From positions 1 to 35,912 of the forward strand of contig CANJWG010000007.1 in NCBI GenBank assembly GCA_947478365.1: 35,912 nucleotides of DNA, given 5' to 3'. The position numbers were made by a program, and so were the translations under genes. The notes below the pieces were generated by a model, which made no database searches, was not told the DNA's origin, and saw only the letters and a program-made list of their open reading frames with translations. Below are positions 1-8,658 of the stretch, one piece after another. Source of the stretch: Flavobacteriaceae bacterium (GTDB lineage Bacteria; Bacteroidota; Bacteroidia; Flavobacteriales; Flavobacteriaceae). Numbering within the stretch: position 1 is the stretch's first letter; each line of letters begins with the position of its first letter.

Positions 1-248
<248 letters not shown>

Positions 249-260
249 TAAAAGAACATT

Positions 261-376
261 GAAAATAGAGTATAGATATAGACTAAAAAAAATATCTTTA
301 CTCTGTTTTTATAACTAATCAATATAGTGACGAAAATGGCTGAGTCTATTTTCTATAATCTATTCTCTATACTCTT
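261..376. repeat. imperfect inverted AT-rich repeat (TCTATATTCTATT type)
   Basis: The gap between the GAPDH and kinase genes has a left arm at about 261-284 (gaaaatagagtatagatata and on) and a partly complementary right arm at 343-376 (agtctattttctataatcta and on). The right arm closely resembles 26914-26960, upstream of purB, so it looks like a dispersed low-complexity repeat. The arms do not match perfectly and there is no clear T-tract, so terminator function is uncertain. Confidence 0.45.
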
Positions 377-383
377 AAAAAAT

Positions 384-1235
384 ATGAAATTACTAGTTGA
401 TAGTGGATCTACGAAAGCCGATTGGATTGCCATTGATGATAACGGAAAAGTACTTTTTACTACACAAACACTGGGTTTAAATCCGGAAGTTTTAGATAAA
501 GAAGGAATTATCAAGCGTCTTGATGATAAATTTGATATTGAACACAATAAAGACAAAGCGTCACATCTTTACTTTTATGGTGCTGGTTGTGGAACGGATA
601 GAATGAAAGATTTTTTAACCAAAGTGTTTCAGGAATATTTTAACAAAGCTATCGTTTCGGTTTATGAAGATACTTATGCAGCTGTTTATGCAACTACCCC
701 TAAAGAAGAAGAAGCCATTGTTTGTATCCTTGGAACAGGTTCTAACTGTAGTTATTTTGATGGCAAAGTCTTGCATCAAAAAGTACAATCTTTAGGTTAT
801 ATAGCGATGGATGATGGATCAGGTAATCGTTTTGGGAGACATCTACTACGTGGGTATTCATTTAATAAAATGCCTATAGAATTAGCCAAAGAATTTGAAG
901 AAACATACAATCTCGACCCTGATTATATCAAGCATAATTTATACAAAGCACCGAATCCAAATGCCTACTTGGCAACATTTGCCAAGTTTTTGATTAAACA
1001 TAAAAACACCGATTTCTGTAAAAAATATATCTATGCTGAACTCGAAGATTTTGTAGAAAACTTTATCATGCAGTTTGAAAATCACAAAGAGGTACCGGTA
1101 CATTTTGTAGGTTCAATAGCATATTATTTGAAAGACGAATTGTCAGAAGTATTAAATAAATACGGCATCAAAATGGGTAGCGTACTCCGCAGACCGATTG
1201 ATGGTTTGATTGCATTCCACATTTTGAACAAATGA
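384..1235 (+). CDS. BadF/BadG-type ATPase, probable N-acetylglucosamine kinase
   Basis: Cytosolic sugar kinase of the ASKHA fold, 283 residues from the start chosen here. The N-terminal phosphate-1 loop is LLVDSGSTKADW, followed by a phosphate-2-like region CILGTGSNC near residue 115 and DDGSGNRFGRHLLRG near residue 140, all typical of the BadF/BadG/BcrA/BcrD family to which eukaryotic-type GlcNAc kinases belong. A longer reading frame begins at 327, but its first 19 residues are encoded by an AT-rich repeat and are not family-like, so I place the start at the ATG at 384, directly before the phosphate loop. The gene lies between GAPDH and mgsA. The natural substrate (GlcNAc, glucosamine or another hexose) is inferred from family only; salvage of cell-wall amino sugars would be consistent. 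Confidence 0.82.
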   Translation: MKLLVDSGSTKADWIAIDDNGKVLFTTQTLGLNPEVLDKEGIIKRLDDKFDIEHNKDKASHLYFYGAGCGTDRMKDFLTKVFQEYFNKAIVSVYEDTYAAVYATTPKEEEAIVCILGTGSNCSYFDGKVLHQKVQSLGYIAMDDGSGNRFGRHLLRGYSFNKMPIELAKEFEETYNLDPDYIKHNLYKAPNPNAYLATFAKFLIKHKNTDFCKKYIYAELEDFVENFIMQFENHKEVPVHFVGSIAYYLKDELSEVLNKYGIKMGSVLRRPIDGLIAFHILNK

Positions 1236-1339
1236 TTCTCTTATTGCCATTCATCCTTTTGTGGGATTCGAAATGTACAAAAAAAGCCAGTTCATAAACA
1301 ATGACATTTTTTTATCTTGAATGAAATAGTATTATCTTT

Positions 1340-1371
1340 AGACCTGACAGTTTATAAAACTTGTCAGGTCT
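1340..1371. repeat. palindromic intergenic element, possible terminator
   Basis: An inverted repeat with arms agacctgaca and tgtcaggtct around the spacer gtttataaaact sits between the kinase and mgsA. Its outer 10 bases pair perfectly. The GACCTGACA/TGTCAGGTC core recalls a small palindrome that I believe is scattered through Flavobacterium intergenic regions. It could form a stem-loop that ends the kinase transcript, but only two T residues follow, so a strong intrinsic terminator is doubtful. Confidence 0.6.
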
Positions 1372-1386
1372 TAAATTATATGAGAT

Positions 1387-1758
1387 ATTGAAATAGCAAT
1401 AATTGCACACGATGGAAAAAAAGCCGACATGGTTCAGTTTATCAATAAAAATATAGCAATATTTCAAAAAGAAAACATAAAACTAATTGCAACTGGAACA
1501 ACAGGTAGCAAGGTAGAAGCCGTTGGTATTAAAGTTAAAAAAATGCTTTCCGGTCCACAAGGTGGAGATGCCCAAATTGCTGCCCGTGTGGCCGAAGGGA
1601 AAACCAAAATGGTATTATTCTTTAAAGACCCAAATTCAACTCATCCACATGAACCGGACATCAACATGCTTATCCGTATTTGTGATGTACACAATGTGCC
1701 TTTAGCTACCAATGAAGCTACAGCACAGTTATTATTGAATGCTATTGCAGTAGATTAA
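1387..1758 (+). CDS. mgsA: methylglyoxal synthase, apparent ATT start
   Basis: Converts dihydroxyacetone phosphate to methylglyoxal and phosphate, a bypass of lower glycolysis in the cytosol. The protein shows the phosphate-binding start EIAIIAHDGKKADM, the TGTTGSK loop, the GPQGGDAQIAARVAEGK segment with the catalytic aspartate of GGD, and the DPNSTHPHEPDI and NVPLATNEATA segments, giving 123 residues, a little below the E. coli enzyme. The first ATG in frame is at 1429, which would remove the first strand and the conserved His and Lys of AHDGKK. Reading upstream, the frame is closed by TGA at 1381, leaving GAT and ATT as the only earlier codons. I therefore choose ATT at 1387, one substitution away from ATG and in the place where the family normally has Met before GluIle. 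A three-codon ORF, ATGAGATATTGA (1380-1391), overlaps this start. Confidence 0.85.
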   Translation: MEIAIIAHDGKKADMVQFINKNIAIFQKENIKLIATGTTGSKVEAVGIKVKKMLSGPQGGDAQIAARVAEGKTKMVLFFKDPNSTHPHEPDINMLIRICDVHNVPLATNEATAQLLLNAIAVD

Positions 1759-1763
1759 TTATA

Positions 1764-2144
1764 TTATTTCACCGCTATCATCGAAATTTCAACGTTTACG
1801 CCCAAAGGCAAACTAGCTACTTGAACAGTTTCACGTGCAGGCGAAGTAGCTTCATCAAAAAAAGTTGAATATACTGAATTAATCCGCGCAAATTCACCCA
1901 TATTCATAATAAAGATGGTTGCTTTTACTACATTTTCAAAAGTCATGTCGGCAGCATCTAAAACAGCTTTTAAATTATTCATAACTTGTTTTGTTTCGGT
2001 TTCTATATCCTCAAGAATCAATTCCATTGTCTTTGGATTAAGTGCTATTTGTCCCGAAGTATATAGTGTGTTTTCAACCAAAATTGCTTGACTATACGGT
2101 CCAATAGGAGCTGGGGCTTTATCGGTTAAGATTATCTTTTTCAT
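1764..2144 (-). CDS. ridA: RidA/YjgF family reactive-intermediate deaminase
   Basis: Small cytosolic trimeric enzyme of 126 residues, the usual RidA length. The family hydrolyses reactive enamine/imine intermediates such as 2-aminoacrylate released by PLP enzymes. Visible hallmarks are the start KIILTDKAPAPIGPYSQAI, the LYTSGQIALNP segment, and the C-terminal signature SPARETVQVASLPLGVNVEI, which holds the conserved arginine that binds the substrate carboxylate. It follows the LptD-like gene on the same strand after 65 bases and may be read with it. The leader carries a 7-base tandem repeat (two copies of gttgtct on the plus strand, 2157-2170). It converges tightly with mgsA, whose stop is only 5 bases from the ridA stop. 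The family assignment is firm; the in vivo substrate is inferred. Confidence 0.93.
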   Translation of the reverse strand: MKKIILTDKAPAPIGPYSQAILVENTLYTSGQIALNPKTMELILEDIETETKQVMNNLKAVLDAADMTFENVVKATIFIMNMGEFARINSVYSTFFDEATSPARETVQVASLPLGVNVEISMIAVK

Positions 2145-2209
2145 CGTTTGTTATTTGTTGTCTGTTGTCTGTTTTGGTTTTAAATCATAACCGATAAAAA
2201 AACCAATAT

Positions 2210-4933
2210 CTATCTTAAAGTTCTATCTGCCTGATTTCGTTTATCCCATTTGATGTCGCTTAAAACGCCTGCTTTTATTCCGATAAAAAATCCCCAATAG
2301 GGATTATCTCCAAAAGGCACCCAATTAAAATCCATTCGCCAACTAAGTAAATCTCTTTCAAATCTTAGCTGTGTAAATGTTACACCCTCTTGTACAAAAT
2401 CATACCCAGTTGAAACTCCAATTTTCCATTTAGGTGTTAAATCGGTATTCATAGAAACCATCAAAGAGTTTCCTGTTATTTTTTTCTCCCGATTATTATT
2501 GGAATACGTCAATGAATAAGCGAGAGTCATATCCCAGGGCAATTCATATTTAAAAAACTCAGTTGGAGTTTCTTCTTCCTTGTCATCGTCTTTAAATTGG
2601 CTCTGTCTCCTGTCACTCAAATCGGTATTACTACCAAATAAATCGTCTTGGCGTCCACCATTTCTTTCTCCTTGCATATTTTTCTTTTCTTCCCCATTAA
2701 GATCTTTACTTGAGAATGCATAGTTTAAAGTCATATTGGTACTAGTCATTCTAAACAAACTTCCCCCATTGTCAATGTTCCAGGTATTAATTCGTCTTCC
2801 GGCATTGTTTATTGCATAAGGATCGAGTGTCATACCAAAATTGACATTCATTTTTTGTTTAAATAAAAGTGTCCCGCCACTAACACGCATTGGTGACCAT
2901 TTCAACGAGTCAGCTGTTATATCATAACTTGTTGAAAAATTTAAATTGTTCAACAACATTATTTTTTTAGGCTCTGTTTTGGTTGAATCTTTGTCCGTTA
3001 CTTTAGCTTCAAAGGTATTACTCAAATTGAAACCTAAATTGTTGGACATATTTTTTCCTGGTGCACCAAAAATTCCACCATCAAATCGCGTATACTCTTT
3101 TATCATGGTACCGCTTCCGTCAGGATCATAAGTATCATAGTATTTAGAAAAACTTGGGGTATAACTATAGGAAACATTAGGACGCATTACGTGTCGTATG
3201 GCTTGAATTTTTTTCTTTTCACCAAAATTAAAGGTTCCATATATAGTAGTTCCTAACCCAGCTGAAAACGAATAGGTTCTAAACGCATCATATCCTTGCA
3301 CTTCGGTATCAATAACTGCATTCTGAGTTGGGTCATATTTACGACGGATTGTTTTTAAATACCATACTTCATTATAATTCATTGAAGTTGTTGCACTAAA
3401 ATATTTAAAAACTTTAAAATTTGTACTCAAAGGAACACTATGTTGGAAACCAATTTTGGCATCCTTGAACATTTGAGGTTTAAAGAAAAGTGAATCGGTA
3501 GTTTGAATTCGGTTTTCGCCCCTTAAGTTATATTGCAAATTAATATTCTTAAAAAAACCTTTTTTAATTCCATCTCTAGAGGCAAAAGGAAACATTCTGT
3601 CCACACTCAATTGCAACGTCGGCAAAGTCATGCTGATTTGTTCTGTGTTTGTGTTTTGCGAATGTGAAGCAGCTACAGTTAAATTAACTTGTGGAATTGA
3701 GTTAAATGTTTTAGAATATGAAATCGTTGAACTTAATTGATTATTTAAACGAGAACCTACATTAATTTGATTTATTGATTGTCTGTAAAACTTGCTAGTT
3801 CCAAGGTTAACAGAAGCAGAAAAGCGTGAATTTGGATTAGACTTTCCATCTTTAGAATGTGACCACTGAATGTTATAATTATTACTTTTTTCATAATCGG
3901 GATAACCTCTTTCACTAGTAATTAGATTTTCAATTCTAATATTTATATTCCCCGAAAACTTATATTTTTTGGCATACGAAGATTCAAAGCGCATGGCATA
4001 ACTTCCGTTGGTAAAATAATCGCCCAATACGGCCAAGTCGTAATTATCGCTTAACGCAAAATAATAACCTCCATTTTGCAAAGAAAAACCTCTTGTATTG
4101 CTATCATTATAACTAGGAACAATTATTCCAGAACGACTTTTTTCTGACATCGGAAAGAAGGCAAATGGCAAAGCCAAAGGAGTTGGTACATCTGCAATAA
4201 CCATATTGGTAAAACCTACCACCACTTTTTTCCCGGGAACTAGTTTTACTTTATTAGTCTGAAAATAATATTCAGGATCATCTATGTCTTTGGCCGTCGT
4301 AAATCGGCTACTTTTCATAAAATAAACTGAATCGTTTTCTTTTTTGGTGATTTCGGCTTTTACTTTAAACTCTCCTTGGTCTGTTCTTGAATTCCAAACC
4401 AATGCTTTTTTTGTTTTAAAATTAAAACGAATAGAATCAGGTTCCACAATATTACTACCTTGTTTGAAAACTGGTCTTTGTGTATAAGCTCCGGTTGAAT
4501 CTTTTATTCTTCCGGCATAAACTTCACTCTTATTATAATCAATAACAATAATCCCAGATTTGAGTTCAATATCCTGATAATATACTTCTGCTTTATTGTA
4601 TAGTGTAATTAGCTTTTTATTTTGATCAAATTTTTCGTAGTCAACCGCCTTTCTTTTAATCTTACTTTCCAATAAAGGCTTTTTTTTAAGACTATCAGAT
4701 ACTTTAATTTCGGTAACTTCTAATTTAGGTTCTGTGTTAGTTTCAGTCTTAGTTTCCTGATTTTTAGGAGGAAAAGAATTGTTGCCTTTAGGCAACTCTT
4801 GTGAATATGTTTTTTGGTTTCCTTGTGTTAGGAAAATTGTTAAAAAAACGATATAAAATAAGTTTCTTTGCAAAGGTTTAGTGCTATTTTTGTAGAAATA
4901 TGGCTTGATTTTTGACGAGGCAAACTTAAACAA
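2210..4933 (-). CDS. lptD: LptD-like outer-membrane LPS assembly protein
   Basis: Large outer-membrane beta-barrel of 907 residues, matching the LptD-like proteins of Flavobacteriia. An N-terminal export signal (LFYIVFLTIFLTQGNQKTYS) is followed by a Lys/Glu-rich linker, an OstA/LptA-like periplasmic domain at about residues 95-250 (KAEVYYQDIELKSG, then SIRFNFKTKKALVWNS), and a C-terminal part of alternating Tyr/Asn/Ser-rich strands typical of the barrel. The role is final insertion of LPS into the outer leaflet, by family. The reading frame opens with TTG at 4933, with no internal ATG near the signal. A second TTG at 4873 would give a normal-length signal peptide (LQRNLFYIVF) and lies downstream of a TAAGTTTG -7-like box (4921-4928, minus strand), so the true start is uncertain. 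It diverges from the amidase gene. Confidence 0.88.
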   Translation of the reverse strand: MFKFASSKIKPYFYKNSTKPLQRNLFYIVFLTIFLTQGNQKTYSQELPKGNNSFPPKNQETKTETNTEPKLEVTEIKVSDSLKKKPLLESKIKRKAVDYEKFDQNKKLITLYNKAEVYYQDIELKSGIIVIDYNKSEVYAGRIKDSTGAYTQRPVFKQGSNIVEPDSIRFNFKTKKALVWNSRTDQGEFKVKAEITKKENDSVYFMKSSRFTTAKDIDDPEYYFQTNKVKLVPGKKVVVGFTNMVIADVPTPLALPFAFFPMSEKSRSGIIVPSYNDSNTRGFSLQNGGYYFALSDNYDLAVLGDYFTNGSYAMRFESSYAKKYKFSGNINIRIENLITSERGYPDYEKSNNYNIQWSHSKDGKSNPNSRFSASVNLGTSKFYRQSINQINVGSRLNNQLSSTISYSKTFNSIPQVNLTVAASHSQNTNTEQISMTLPTLQLSVDRMFPFASRDGIKKGFFKNINLQYNLRGENRIQTTDSLFFKPQMFKDAKIGFQHSVPLSTNFKVFKYFSATTSMNYNEVWYLKTIRRKYDPTQNAVIDTEVQGYDAFRTYSFSAGLGTTIYGTFNFGEKKKIQAIRHVMRPNVSYSYTPSFSKYYDTYDPDGSGTMIKEYTRFDGGIFGAPGKNMSNNLGFNLSNTFEAKVTDKDSTKTEPKKIMLLNNLNFSTSYDITADSLKWSPMRVSGGTLLFKQKMNVNFGMTLDPYAINNAGRRINTWNIDNGGSLFRMTSTNMTLNYAFSSKDLNGEEKKNMQGERNGGRQDDLFGSNTDLSDRRQSQFKDDDKEEETPTEFFKYELPWDMTLAYSLTYSNNNREKKITGNSLMVSMNTDLTPKWKIGVSTGYDFVQEGVTFTQLRFERDLLSWRMDFNWVPFGDNPYWGFFIGIKAGVLSDIKWDKRNQADRTLR

Positions 4934-5008
4934 TATTTTCGGTCAAAAATAAAGAAATATAAGTTTTATAACCTTTCGGTTTTAATTAAAATTAACTTTT
5001 ACATTCAT

Positions 5009-6196
5009 ATGAATACTCACAAATACAGCAAAGTTCTACTGATATTATCGTTCTTCTTCTTTATTACACAATCATTTGGTCAATCAAAATTTAAAGTTAC
5101 ACTCGATGCTGGTCATGGCGATCATGATTATGGTGCTGTTTATCATGGGCATATTGAAAAAAATATTGCTTTGGCAGTGGTGCTTAAAGTTGGTAAGTTA
5201 TTAGAGAAAAATTCAGGCATTGATGTGATTTATACCCGAAAAGTCGATCAGTTTATTGATTTGGTTGAGCGAGCAAACATCGCCAACAGAGCGGATGCCG
5301 ATATTTTTGTTTCTATACATTGTAATGCCAATGCAAACAATGCTGCAGATGGTTGTGAGACCTATGTAATGGGTATGTCTAAAAATGCTTCTAATCTTGA
5401 AGCAGCGAAAAGAGAGAACTCGGTTGTAACATTAGAAAAAGATTATAAACAAAAATATGAAGGATTTGACCCAAAATCTCCTGAATCTTTTGCAGGAATG
5501 ATTATGGCTCAAGAGTTATATTTAGATCAAAGTATTGCTTTGGCGGGAAAAGTGCAGGGTAAATTTATAGAAATCGGTAAAAAGAGCCGTGGTGTTAAGC
5601 AAGCACCTTATATGGTTTTACACAAAGCATACATGCCAAGAGTCTTAATAGAAATGGGTTTTATTTCTAATCAGACGGAAGGTTCAAAATTAGATTCAGA
5701 AGAAGGACAGGAAGAAATAGCACAATCTATCTCAGATGCTATTATAAGTTACAAAAAAGAATATTTTGGAGCCGGTGATAATGATAATGCGATCAAACCT
5801 TCACAACAGATAGTACCTATAAAAACACAAGACTCTATAACAAATAAAGAGCCAGTTAAAACTTCCGAAGTTAAAAAGCCATCTGTAAAAACACCAGAAA
5901 TTAAAAAACCTGAAACAAAACCAGAAGTTGTCTCTTCTGGGATTGCATCGTTCAAAGTACAGCTTTCGGCAAGTGGTAAAAAAATAGAGCTTCTTCCTAG
6001 TAATTTCAATGGTTTAAGTAATATTTCAATAGCTTCGGAAGGCAATTTATACAAATACATGTATGGAGAAACTACGAATTATGATGAAGCTAAGCGATTA
6101 TTATCAGATGCCAAATCTAAAGGATATTCATCTGCCTTTTTAATTGCTTTTAAAAATGGGAAGAAAGTATCAGTGCAAGATGCATTAAAGCAATAA
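5009..6196 (+). CDS. N-acetylmuramoyl-L-alanine amidase (Amidase_3)
   Basis: Exported zinc amidase that cuts the bond between N-acetylmuramic acid and the stem peptide during cell separation and wall turnover. Residues 1-24 form a signal peptide ending SFGQ. The catalytic domain follows: VTLDAGHGDHDYGAV with zinc ligand His36, Glu50 in HIEKNIAL, His104 in VSIHCNA, and the catalytic Glu215 in VLIEMGFIS. A Lys/Pro/Glu/Thr-rich linker (about residues 255-315) leads to a C-terminal segment of about 80 residues (FKVQLSASGKKI onwards, ending NGKKVSVQDAL) that looks like the SPOR-type peptidoglycan-binding domain. It diverges from the LptD-like gene across 75 bases and precedes the MCE gene, an order I recognise from other flavobacteria. 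Confidence is high for the family; the cell-division role is inferred. Confidence 0.93.
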   Translation: MNTHKYSKVLLILSFFFFITQSFGQSKFKVTLDAGHGDHDYGAVYHGHIEKNIALAVVLKVGKLLEKNSGIDVIYTRKVDQFIDLVERANIANRADADIFVSIHCNANANNAADGCETYVMGMSKNASNLEAAKRENSVVTLEKDYKQKYEGFDPKSPESFAGMIMAQELYLDQSIALAGKVQGKFIEIGKKSRGVKQAPYMVLHKAYMPRVLIEMGFISNQTEGSKLDSEEGQEEIAQSISDAIISYKKEYFGAGDNDNAIKPSQQIVPIKTQDSITNKEPVKTSEVKKPSVKTPEIKKPETKPEVVSSGIASFKVQLSASGKKIELLPSNFNGLSNISIASEGNLYKYMYGETTNYDEAKRLLSDAKSKGYSSAFLIAFKNGKKVSVQDALKQ

Positions 6197-6222
6197 TAAT
6201 AAGGAGTTATAATTATTTATTT

Positions 6223-6230
6223 TAACTTTG
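6223..6230 (+). promoter_or_regulatory. -7 element upstream of the MCE gene
   Basis: TAACTTTG is an exact match to the Bacteroidota -7 consensus TAnnTTTG, 75 bases before the MCE gene start. I see no TTG at the usual -33 distance. It suggests that the MCE gene has its own promoter in addition to any readthrough from the amidase gene. Confidence 0.5.
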
Positions 6231-6305
6231 CCTATCAAAATTAAAGGTCGAACTGTAGGACACGAGCAAAACAAATAGAGTGCAACTAAATAAAAAAGAT
6301 TTATA

Positions 6306-7265
6306 TTGAAAATAACTAAAGAAATAAAGACAGCAATTTTAGTAATTGCCTCTATTTTATTGTTTATATGGGGTTATAGCTTTTTAAAAGGAAAAGATTT
6401 ACTTACTAACTATAAAACATTCTATGTTCAATATGACAATGTTGAAGGCCTTGTCAATTCGGCACCTGTTACTATTAATGGACTTAATGTTGGAAAGGTT
6501 AGCAAAGTTGAATTTCTCAATGATAATTCTGGAAAAATAAGAGTTGAACTTCAAATAAAATCAGATTTTCCTTTTTCAAAAAAGAGTATCGCTTCTATTT
6601 ACGAACCCGGTTTGATAGGAGGTAAACAAATTATGATTACTCCTAATTTTGAAGATAAATCAGTTGCTGAGTCAGGAATCACTTTACAAGGAGATGTCAA
6701 ACCAGGTTTAACTTCTTTAGTTGCGGAACGGTTGACACCACTACAAGAAAAAGTGGAAAAGATGGTAGTTTCTGCCGATGTACTTTTGAAAAATGTTAAT
6801 TCAGTATTAGATTCCAAAACTAAAGCGAATCTAAAAAGCAGTATTGCTAATCTAGATGATACTTTAGCCGAATTTAAATTGGCTTCCAAATCAGTGAATG
6901 AAATGTTAGCTGAAAACAAAGGTAAAATCAGCTCAGCATTGACTAATGTTGATAAAGCTTCAGCTAATTTTGTAAAAATATCGGATTCGATTTCTAAAGC
7001 AAATCTTGGTAAAACGGTTAAAAGCTTAGAAAGAACATTAGCAAGTGTTGATAAAATTATGGCTGATGTGCAATCAGGAAAAGGTACTTTAGGCAAATTA
7101 GCAAAAGATGAAACGATGTACAATAACTTTGCAAAAACATCCAAAGAATTAGAATTGTTACTTCAGGATTTACGATTAAATCCAACACGTTATGTAAACG
7201 TATCACTGTTTGGAAAGAAAAATAAACCCTATAAATCACCTGTAAACGATACTATTAAAAAGTAA
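6306..7265 (+). CDS. MCE/MlaD-family lipid-transport protein
   Basis: Membrane-anchored substrate-binding protein, 319 residues. A single N-terminal transmembrane anchor (TAILVIASILLFIWGYSFL, about residues 9-27) precedes the MCE domain (about residues 38-115: YDNVEGLVNSAPVTINGLNV, GKVSKVEF, then IYEPGLIGGKQI). A long Lys/Ser/Leu-rich helical region (about 135-290) probably forms a coiled coil or periplasmic tube. MlaD-type proteins form hexamers that pass phospholipids between inner and outer membrane with an ABC transporter. No ATPase or permease gene is adjacent, so the partners must lie elsewhere. The start codon is TTG, chosen because it directly precedes the charged n-region KITKEIK and no nearby ATG is in frame. 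The following Fe-S gene starts 9 bases later, suggesting co-transcription. Confidence 0.88.
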   Translation: MKITKEIKTAILVIASILLFIWGYSFLKGKDLLTNYKTFYVQYDNVEGLVNSAPVTINGLNVGKVSKVEFLNDNSGKIRVELQIKSDFPFSKKSIASIYEPGLIGGKQIMITPNFEDKSVAESGITLQGDVKPGLTSLVAERLTPLQEKVEKMVVSADVLLKNVNSVLDSKTKANLKSSIANLDDTLAEFKLASKSVNEMLAENKGKISSALTNVDKASANFVKISDSISKANLGKTVKSLERTLASVDKIMADVQSGKGTLGKLAKDETMYNNFAKTSKELELLLQDLRLNPTRYVNVSLFGKKNKPYKSPVNDTIKK

Positions 7266-7274
7266 CCCAAAGCC

Positions 7275-8579
7275 ATGATGTATATCGACAACATACTTTT
7301 TGCTATCATTCTTGTTATTGGAATTGGTTTTTTTGCTAAAAATATAAAAAAGCTAAAGCGTAATATCAAATTGGGTCATGATGTTAATCGTAAAGATAAT
7401 CCATCTGCACGTTGGAAAAACATGGCCATGATTGCTTTAGGACAATCTAAGATGGTAAAAAGACCTGTTGCTGGTTTTTTACACATTATAGTTTACGCTG
7501 GTTTTATTATTATCAACATTGAAGTTCTTGAAATCATTATTGATGGACTAATAGGCACACACAGAGTATTATCCTTTTTAGGTCGATTTTATGGCTTCCT
7601 GATTGGTTCGTTTGAAATACTGGCAGTTTTAGTTTTAGTAGCCGTTATTATTTTTTGGATTAGAAGAAATATAATACGGCTAAAACGTTTTGCAAGTTCT
7701 GATTTGAAAGGTGCACCAAAAAGAGATGCCGATATAATTTTGTATTTTGAAATAGTATTGATGTCGTTGTTTCTGATAATGAATGCTACTGACTTGCATT
7801 TTCAGGAAATGAAGTCAGGTAATATCATTTCACAGTACATTCATCCTTGGTTTTCTTCTTTAGATATTGCACAAATCGAAGCGGTCGAATTGGTTGCCTG
7901 GTGGTTTCATATTATTGGTATTTTAATATTCCTGAACTATCTATACTATTCAAAACATTTACACATACTTTTAGCTTTCCCAAATACTTATTTTGCCGAT
8001 TTGAATGCCAAAGGAAAATTCGATAATTTGGAAAGTGTTACCAAAGAAGTAAAACTTATTATGGATCCTAATGCCGATCCATTCGCTTCACAAGCTATAG
8101 ATGAAAATGCTGTTCCAAGTAAATTTGGAGCTTCAGACGTACAAGATTTGAATTGGGTTCAATTACTTAATGCCTACACTTGTACCGAATGTGGAAGATG
8201 TACTTCTTCTTGTCCGGCTAATCAAACCGGTAAAAAATTATCGCCCCGTAAAATCATGATGGATACGCGAGATAGGATGGAAGAGATCGGCAAAAACATA
8301 GACGCTAATAAAGGAGTTTTTGTACCAGATAATAAATCGTTATTGAATGATTATATTACAGCCGAAGAGCTTTGGGCATGTACATCTTGTAATGCATGTG
8401 TTGAAGAATGTCCGGTAAATATTAGTCCTTTGTCAATTATTATGGATATGAGACGCTATTTAGTTATGGAACAAAGTGCCGCACCACAATCTTTGAATGC
8501 CATGATGACCAATATTGAAAACAATGGTGCGCCATGGCAATACAACCAACAAGACCGATTAAATTGGAAAAATGAATAA
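7275..8579 (+). CDS. membrane (Fe-S)-binding protein, HdrE/HdrD-like N-terminal fusion
   Basis: 434-residue redox protein. The N-terminal half has about five hydrophobic segments (residues 3-20, 66-90, 108-132, 152-172 and 212-228), with histidines in VAGFLHIIVYAGF and AWWFHIIGILIFL that could ligate b-type haem, as in NarI-like subunits. The C-terminal half holds two 4Fe-4S sites, CTECGRCTSSCP (about residue 302) and CTSCNACVEECP (about residue 372). This layout resembles HdrE fused to the ferredoxin part of HdrD, or DsrMK/LutB-type proteins. The CCG-domain protein at 9170 would supply the catalytic part. Known relatives move electrons between a quinone pool and a disulfide or small acid. 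The actual substrate here is unknown. The start ATGATG follows the MCE gene by 9 bases. Confidence 0.87.
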   Translation: MMYIDNILFAIILVIGIGFFAKNIKKLKRNIKLGHDVNRKDNPSARWKNMAMIALGQSKMVKRPVAGFLHIIVYAGFIIINIEVLEIIIDGLIGTHRVLSFLGRFYGFLIGSFEILAVLVLVAVIIFWIRRNIIRLKRFASSDLKGAPKRDADIILYFEIVLMSLFLIMNATDLHFQEMKSGNIISQYIHPWFSSLDIAQIEAVELVAWWFHIIGILIFLNYLYYSKHLHILLAFPNTYFADLNAKGKFDNLESVTKEVKLIMDPNADPFASQAIDENAVPSKFGASDVQDLNWVQLLNAYTCTECGRCTSSCPANQTGKKLSPRKIMMDTRDRMEEIGKNIDANKGVFVPDNKSLLNDYITAEELWACTSCNACVEECPVNISPLSIIMDMRRYLVMEQSAAPQSLNAMMTNIENNGAPWQYNQQDRLNWKNE

Positions 8580-8658
8580 TTAAAATAAAAAACAAATTAC
8601 CATAAATGTGAGTCTTGGGAATTTGTCAAATGAATGTGAAATAATTTAAAATAAAAAA

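Noticed and set aside
327-383. Longer N-terminus for the sugar kinase
   Set aside because: These 19 codons come from an AT-rich repeat shared with another intergenic region, and the family fold begins at the ATG at 384.
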